Of a stretch of 64,000 nt of DNA, positions 58,684-64,000 are shown piece by piece. This DNA is from Cyclaneusma minus (Eukaryota > Ascomycota > Leotiomycetes > Marthamycetales > Marthamycetaceae). The stretch lies in assembly GCA_037179335.1 (NCBI GenBank), contig JAKZHN010000005.1, positions 992,001 through 1,056,000 on the forward strand, written 5' to 3'. Position 1 is the first letter of the stretch, and each line of letters opens with the position of its first letter. Made by a program: the position numbers and the translations under genes. Under the pieces are notes generated by a model, which was not told where the DNA came from, did no database searches, and saw only the letters and a list, made by a program, of their open reading frames with translations.

Positions 58684-61600
58684 TATGGTGGGAAGAACGA
58701 TTGGAGACGTATGAATGGGTACCGAAAAGGAGGAAGCGTAGATAAAACATGTCACCGAGGAAGAAAACGAAAGCAAACGGGAATATAAGGAGACTGTACT
58801 CGGAACATGAATAAAAAGGGGCAAAGAGATGTATCGCAAGGCCACCCTTACAGCTGACCATACCTCATTTCTCGTATTTGTCAACGAGACATCAATCCGA
58901 CATAGAATGAATGCTTACAGCTCTGACAGTGCTAAAGGTAGCTGCAGACGCAGTAGAGTAGCAGTCTTGATGCCGAGATTGGGCAAAGAAGTGGTTGCAC
59001 AAAGAACTCCCAGTACTCTGCATCTGGGAACATCCAGAGATCATCCCTTGTGCCGTTTCACCATCCTTTCCACACAGCAGGATGAGCCGCTGTGCGTCAT
59101 TGACGACGAAAATCTTCGGCGGGATACTCGGTCCAGCTAGATGGCGATCAGCGAGTGCTTCGGGGTGTATGTGGCTGAATTCGGAGGAGGGGGGAACTGA
59201 GGCTGGCGCAAAATCCGTGAAAGACGGCTGGAGGGTTCTTATCGCGCAACGGTTAGAGATGAGCTGCTCATGATGGCTCATTTCCGACTGCCGAGCAGCA
59301 ATTACCAGTATTGTCGCTGGGGAAACTCGTGAAGATCAAGTCGAGGTCCGGTCGACGTTGGAAATGAAGATCTTGTTGGTGGGTCACAGAGTTTGCGTCC
59401 TAGCCCGGTTCAGTAAGTTTGTGTAACCAAAGACGACATCTCTTGGCACATCCCATTTATAGCGGCTATAAAGTGCTCGCTTGCTTCAAAAATGAAAGTA
59501 ATACATTACGCAGCCCACTAAATGTACAGTTGGTTAATAAAAAGCGACAGCAAACGTGATGTCAAAACCTCGCAACAACCAGGCAATTGACAGCTTCAGT
59601 TTCAACGTTGTAAATAAACGACCACTATTTTCGTAATTCACGGTAAATTTGCAACATAATGGTATACGATGTGTATTTCGGTCGACGTGCAACAAAACGG
59701 TGTTTTTCGAACTAGTTGCTTGATTAGGCATAGCGCGGCTGTGTGGATAAGTGCTGCCTGCTTAGAGATATTGGTACCGCGCAAATAAAGCAGTGGGTGC
59801 GGAGGATTTTTGAATCGACAGCGTTTCGTGGAATCGACACTGAATGACAGACTACAGAGACTAGCCACGTATATTCTGCTGGTAGGTCTGGTGATTCGGT
59901 CCGGAGGAGGATCTGGCCAAAGAAAGCCTGAGTGCCGAGTGGAAACAGAATTACCGCCTCTCCGCGCCCTCCCTCCCTTGAAAAAGAGAAACGAAAGGCA
60001 AAAAGATTGAGGGAGCCGTACGCCATGCCCTTCAGTCAGATTCCACCCGTGAGCCATAGTCCATGCACCAAGGATAGCAGACCGCAATCTACCCCCAATG
60101 GCAGCGTGAAAAAGGGTCTCCAAAAAAGTGCAAAAAATGCCCAAAAAAAATACCAAAAAAAAACCAAGTCTCCCCGGTCTTACATGCACCCCCAACCCGT
60201 CTTAGGTTGCGAATGTAAGTACCCCCTCGAGGGTCATTTCTTTGTTTCCCAGGAAAGCAGTCGAACCTGAGCACTTGGCTCTTAGCTTTGAATATGCACC
60301 GAAATGCAATACCCAGTATACTAAGAGACCTGATTACCGCTAATTGAAGGTTAGGAGCGGATTCGGGTCTATATGGCAAGGCTGGGTGGTGAGCTGCACT
60401 GTGGCGCGGAAGGCTGTCGTGCCATCTCGTAAACCATTGAGGCATTTGACTTGATGTTGCTCACTTCCGCATCTGTGTATACATCATACTACGACCCGAG
60501 TCAGAAGGGCTGATCCGGCTATTCACTCACTCAGAAACTACACTCGAACAACAACAAGCCAACTCTCCTTCAGGCCCCAGCTCGCAAGCCAGAAAACCCA
60601 ATGAAAAGAAGAAGAAAATCGGTGATAAACACCGTGGGGAAACCAAAAAGTGGCACGACGGCACTCCCGAGGGAGTACACGACACTGACGAGAGAGCCCA
60701 ACGCTGTGCAATGCGGGATCTCGCAATGTGGACGAGGCCATCCTTGAGCGGGCCTCGCCCCCGCAATAGGTAGAATGTGAAGAAGAAAGGGAAAAGAAGA
60801 GAGAAGATTTGGGGGAGAGAAGGGTTTAAGAGTTCCTGGGAAGGGTGGGCGATGCCGTAAGCATGTGGTAGCGCGGGTTGGGAGGGGAGATTGTTTGTTA
60901 GGAAGTGAGAGCTGGCTTTGGAAGTGGCGATGGCAATAGAAGGAGTTGTTGGAAGGAGTTGTTGCGACCGACATCCTTCCTACAAGGGTGCGAAAAAAGT
61001 CTGCATGCGGTCTACAGTCTCCAAATAACTGGGAATATCCCAAATAACCAGAAATATCCAGGGGACTCTGAATATCCAAGTGGTTGTCAGTCTTCAAAGG
61101 GATTGGGAATATTATGACCCATTGTCATTGATCTGGGGCCGTATCCAGACTTTTTTTTCATGGCACCGTATGTGCTGAAGGAGAGGGAGGAGCGAAAGGG
61201 GAAGGGGCGGATGCGGAGATACAGTAGGCTCCAGTGGCCGGAGACAGCTCCTTGACAGCAAGTATGTTTATCTCGAAGTTGTTTGAGCCCGAAATGTCTG
61301 ACACTCTGTCTTGCTGCTCTCAGTATCGGGAAAGTGGGTTGCAAGCTGAGTGAACTGGGAATGATTTACTCTTGCTGTTTTTGAAGGGGTACCTTTGGAC
61401 CTGCCCTTTGAAGACGAGACGACTTGGTCCTTCTAAAGTGTTGGAATCGGATGGATGGCCTTGCAGTCAAATGTACAAACCAGAGGCTGTTGAAACACGG
61501 ATAAGCTGCTGCATGTGTTTGAGAGACTAGAAAGTTGTTCCCTCACAATTTCATGCTTGTTTCGAACCTGGTGTACGAAGGATCGCTGTTTTGCTAATTC

Positions 61601-61774
61601 TGGAAGCTCTAGAAGCATCCCTCTCGTGTGAGGAACCTTTCAAGGAGTCACTTCCTCGTATTTTCCATCCAACGCCAAAGCTCGTCCGTGAATTTCCCAA
61701 ACGCCATTGAACTCCACTTAGTTCTTGCACCCTATGCACGCAGAATATCAAGACCTCGCATGCATTTAAACCAC
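58684..61774. other. 3.1-kb region with few features
   Basis: No convincing gene. A 129-codon minus frame (58892-59281, ATG start) and an open plus frame without ATG (about 60452-60773) have protein-like composition but no family match. The 19-bp-period repeat lies at 61025-61117. The right end flanks U1-C. Confidence 0.4.
61025..61117. repeat. 19-bp-period degenerate tandem repeat, copy B
   Basis: Units of 19 bp start at 61025, 61044, 61063, 61082 and 61101, core GGGAATATCCCAA or GAAATATCCAG. Same period and core as 14361-14453. Confidence 0.7.
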
Positions 61775-62594
61775 TCATCTCCTGTCATATGCACCTGCTG
61801 GCGGGAATCCTGGTGGTGGTGGACCGGCTGGGAAACCACCCGGTGGAGGAGTCATGCCTTGGGGAAATTGGAAGTTTGGTGGCAGGCCTCCGGGAGGAGG
61901 GAACGGGAGACCGCCGGGTGGGGGGAAGGGCATGCCGTTGGGAAGTGCTGGGGGAGCACCGTTGGGACCGGGGAAGGGTGGGGGAGGCATGCCGCGGCCG
62001 CCAGGAGCTGTTGGGTATGATGAGCTGTTGTTTCTATCGTTCGATGGACTGCTAGGAAAGAACTTACGTGGGATCATGCCCTGGGGAAGGCCGCCCGGCA
62101 TGGGGAATGGCGGAGGCGGAACTCCTACAGCAACAATATATTAGCATGGGCTCAGCTAGTCCTCGCGGTCCCCGAGAATGGCGCAAACATACCTCCAGGG
62201 AAGTTGAACGGCGGAGGTGGCATTCCAGGCATTACCGGGAAAGGCGGCGCGCCCGGGGTCTGGCCTAACATGGGATTTGAAGATGCTTGGCCCTCTGCCG
62301 TGTAGGAGGCGGTGATGGAGTCGATGACGGATTGCGCTTTCTCGTGTCCAATCTGCTGATAGTAGTCGACGACATTGCGCAGATGGTTTCGGCCGCTGTT
62401 GTGGGCCTTGCGCACACTCATGGAGTCATGAGTGAGGTAGACATCACAGTAGTCACCTAGCTAGAATCAGTACTCGGTCGGTGCTGGGAGAGCGGCGCTT
62501 TGCGGCGGGGCGAAAGGACGTACAGAAGACTGCGAAATGGCGTTAGTGAAGCTCGTATAACGGGTCGCGTGTAGAAGGACTTACATTTGGGCAT
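61775..62594 (-). CDS. YHC1: U1 snRNP protein C (U1-C / Yhc1)
   Basis: Core protein of the U1 snRNP that stabilises pairing between U1 RNA and the 5' splice site in the nucleus. Five minus-strand exons, 62594-62585 (10 nt), 62529-62524 (6 nt), 62456-62193, 62124-62068 and 62007-61775, give 189 residues with exact phase closure. The spliced N-terminus is MPKFFCDYCDVYLTHDS, forming the U1-type C2H2 zinc finger with C6, C9, H24 and H30, then the family signature MSVRKAHNSGRNHLRNVVDYYQQIG. The rest is a Pro/Gly/Met-rich tail (PGMPPPPF, GGLPFPPPGG), normal for fungal U1-C. The 6-nt second exon codes parts of FFC; without it the finger cannot be formed. Divergent from ERV25 with 292 bp between starts. 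Confidence 0.93.
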
Positions 62595-62886
62595 CTTTGC
62601 GGATATCTCGAGAAGCTGGGCTGTGGGTTGTTGAAGCTGCGATGATTCGAGGGTTGAGGTCAAGAACACAATCGAATGCGAAACTGAGTGCCGTCACGTG
62701 TTTTTAAGGTTTAGCTGCCGCGCCGCACGGACCGCGGATCAAGACCGCAGGGACAACAGCTTGGCGAGACATAGTAGTTGCAGGAACACGTCGCCAAAAG
62801 CTCTCCCACCCTCTCCGCCGACAGCACGCGACACCGGTCCATTGACCACGAGCCTGCCCACTGCTGGTTGCATCGCCGGGACCGCC
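62595..62886. promoter_or_regulatory. Shared bidirectional promoter region of U1-C and ERV25
   Basis: 292 bp between the two start codons, so both promoters and leaders are in this interval. CCGCGCCGCACGG-like GC-rich sequence near 62718 and no obvious TATA box fit housekeeping genes. Boundaries inferred from gene starts only. Confidence 0.5.
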
Positions 62887-63724
62887 ATGTTTTCCAACAT
62901 CCTTTCGAGCCCGCTGTGGGCCTTCCTGCTCCTCCTGGTTTGCACGGAAGCTCTGAAGTTCGACATAACCGCATATTCAAAGGGGGACAAGCGGGGTGAA
63001 CGATGCGTACGGAACTTCGTCTCGAAAGACACCCTCGTGGTGGTTACGGCTACCATTGATGGACAGAAGGGAGACGGCATGGTTCTCAATATGCATGTTC
63101 GTGACGGGACGCATCGCCAATGGCAAGGCCTGAGCTGACGCTTCTCCACTTAGATCAAAGACGCTGTTGGGAACGAGTATGGCCGCCCCAAGGACCTCGC
63201 CAACGAAGAGAAACGCATGGCATTCACGTCCCACGCCGATGCCGCCTTCGACGTATGCTTCGAGAACTACCTCAATGGCCGTACGTTGCGTGATAAAAAT
63301 CCGTCGCATGCGCATAGCTTACAAGTGCCGCCTGGAACAGATCGAGGGACCGGCGATCGCACAAGACACGTTGAACTCGACATCGATATCGGCGCTGATG
63401 CGAAGGACTGGTCTGCTGTCCAAGCTACGGAGAAGCTGAAGCCGGTCGAGACCGAGTTACGGCGCATTGAGGAGCTGGTTGCGGAGATCGTGGCCGAGAT
63501 GGACTATCTGCGAACCCGCGAACAGAAGTTGCGCGATACGAACGAGAGCACGAACACTAGGGTGAAGTGGTTTGCCTTCGGCACTATGGGAATACTTGTG
63601 GCTCTTGGCGCATGGCAGATCTTCTACCTGAGGGCGTACTTCAGGTACGGTCAAGGAGGCTCCGGGAATTACAGTCTCGAAATTTATGCTGACTTATTTC
63701 AACAGATCCAAGCATCTCATCTAA
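62887..63724 (+). CDS. ERV25: p24-family COPII cargo receptor Erv25
   Basis: Type I membrane protein of the p24 complex that cycles between ER and Golgi and helps sort cargo into COPII vesicles. Four exons, 62887-63096, 63154-63280, 63341-63644 and 63706-63724, give 219 residues with consistent phases. A signal peptide (about 1-22, FSNILSSPLWAFLLLLVC), then the GOLD domain starting ALKFDITA with Cys pair (C in RGERCVRNF and in FDVCFENY), the HVELDIDIGADAKDW motif, a luminal coiled coil EELVAEIVAEMDYLRTREQ, a TM segment KWFAFGTMGILVALGAWQIFYL, and the cytosolic tail RAYFRSKHLI with a basic retrieval-type end. The first intron has a weak GTTCGT donor but a good GCTGACG branch site. The last exon codes only SKHLI. 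ALKFDI and the KHLI end favour Erv25 over Emp24. Confidence 0.92.
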
Positions 63725-64000
63725 GCATATGTCCGGTGGTCCAGCAATTGAAGGTATCAAAAGGAGATTGTATAACTTGTGTCTTATTAGAAGAAGCGAG
63801 GTCGGTGTTCAAGGGAGCATTCCGATGGCGCAAGAATATACCATGTTTCCATACACGACAGCTGTCGCATCTGTCCGTCGAAAAAGCGATTTTGTCATGC
63901 AGTGGCTCGATGGCCATTGCAATGTCTAGGCGGAGGGGACGTTTGCGAAAGAGCTCGACGGAAGAACGAGCTCATGTCGGTGTGGGTGAAAGAATTACAT
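63725..64000. other. 3' flank of ERV25, window end
   Basis: Short frames only; no gene supported. Confidence 0.3.

Noticed and set aside
58892..59281. 129-codon minus ORF as a gene
   Set aside because: It has an ATG and mixed composition, but no motif, an equally long frame on the other strand, and no supporting context.

Overview
The window is nuclear DNA of a filamentous ascomycete (Pezizomycotina). A leotiomycete such as a Helotiales species is my best guess, but that is inference from the overall look of the genes. The evidence is short GT-AG introns (about 46-190 nt) with CTNAC-like branch sites, eukaryotic housekeeping genes (Cdk1, U1-C, Erv25, Tyw2/Trm12, Aim41), fungal-only families (Kch1, fungal SLATT, Dal5-type MFS), and a 15-kb AT-rich island whose transposon relics carry the C-to-T/G-to-A footprint of repeat-induced point mutation (RIP).

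Layout. 1-26.4 kb is gene-bearing: an ACS/Dal5-type MFS transporter (-), the wybutosine enzyme TRM12/TYW2 (+), the mitotic kinase CDK1 (-), a pseudokinase (+), an F-box protein with a frame problem (-), a 4.6-kb gene-poor stretch with degenerate tandem repeats, a Kch1-type potassium transporter (+), a second Dal5-type MFS transporter with two frame problems (+), and a multi-exon Ser/Thr kinase (-). About 26.9-41.9 kb is the transposon island. It is bracketed by inverted repeats and holds one copia element (LTRs near 28.5 and 41.3 kb) with a second copia element (LTRs near 29.5 and 36.6 kb) inserted in it. 42-64 kb is gene-bearing again: a 1,536-residue ankyrin/RCC1/BTB protein (-), a decayed kinase (-), two small Cys-containing ORFs, an 850-bp non-autonomous hAT element with a perfect 8-bp target duplication, AIM41 (-), an unknown protein (-), a fungal SLATT two-TM protein (-), and the divergent pair U1-C (-) / ERV25 (+).

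These genes do not form a pathway or cluster. The set is scattered housekeeping genes (tRNA modification, cell cycle, splicing, ER-Golgi transport, mitochondria) plus accessory genes (transporters, degenerate kinases, SLATT). No secondary-metabolite cluster, CRISPR array, rRNA or convincing tRNA was seen. I did not find a clear-cut new biological system. The most unusual items are a 6-nt microexon in U1-C, a 19-bp-period repeat family at two sites 46 kb apart, a perfect 21-bp inverted repeat, the three-layer nested repeat island, and a fungal SLATT protein.

Three coding frames break at homopolymers (10 G, 11 C, 9 T), and each would be repaired by one extra base. This points to base-calling error as much as gene decay. 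Exon coordinates were worked out by hand from splice consensus, reading phase and remembered family sequence; none was checked by computation.
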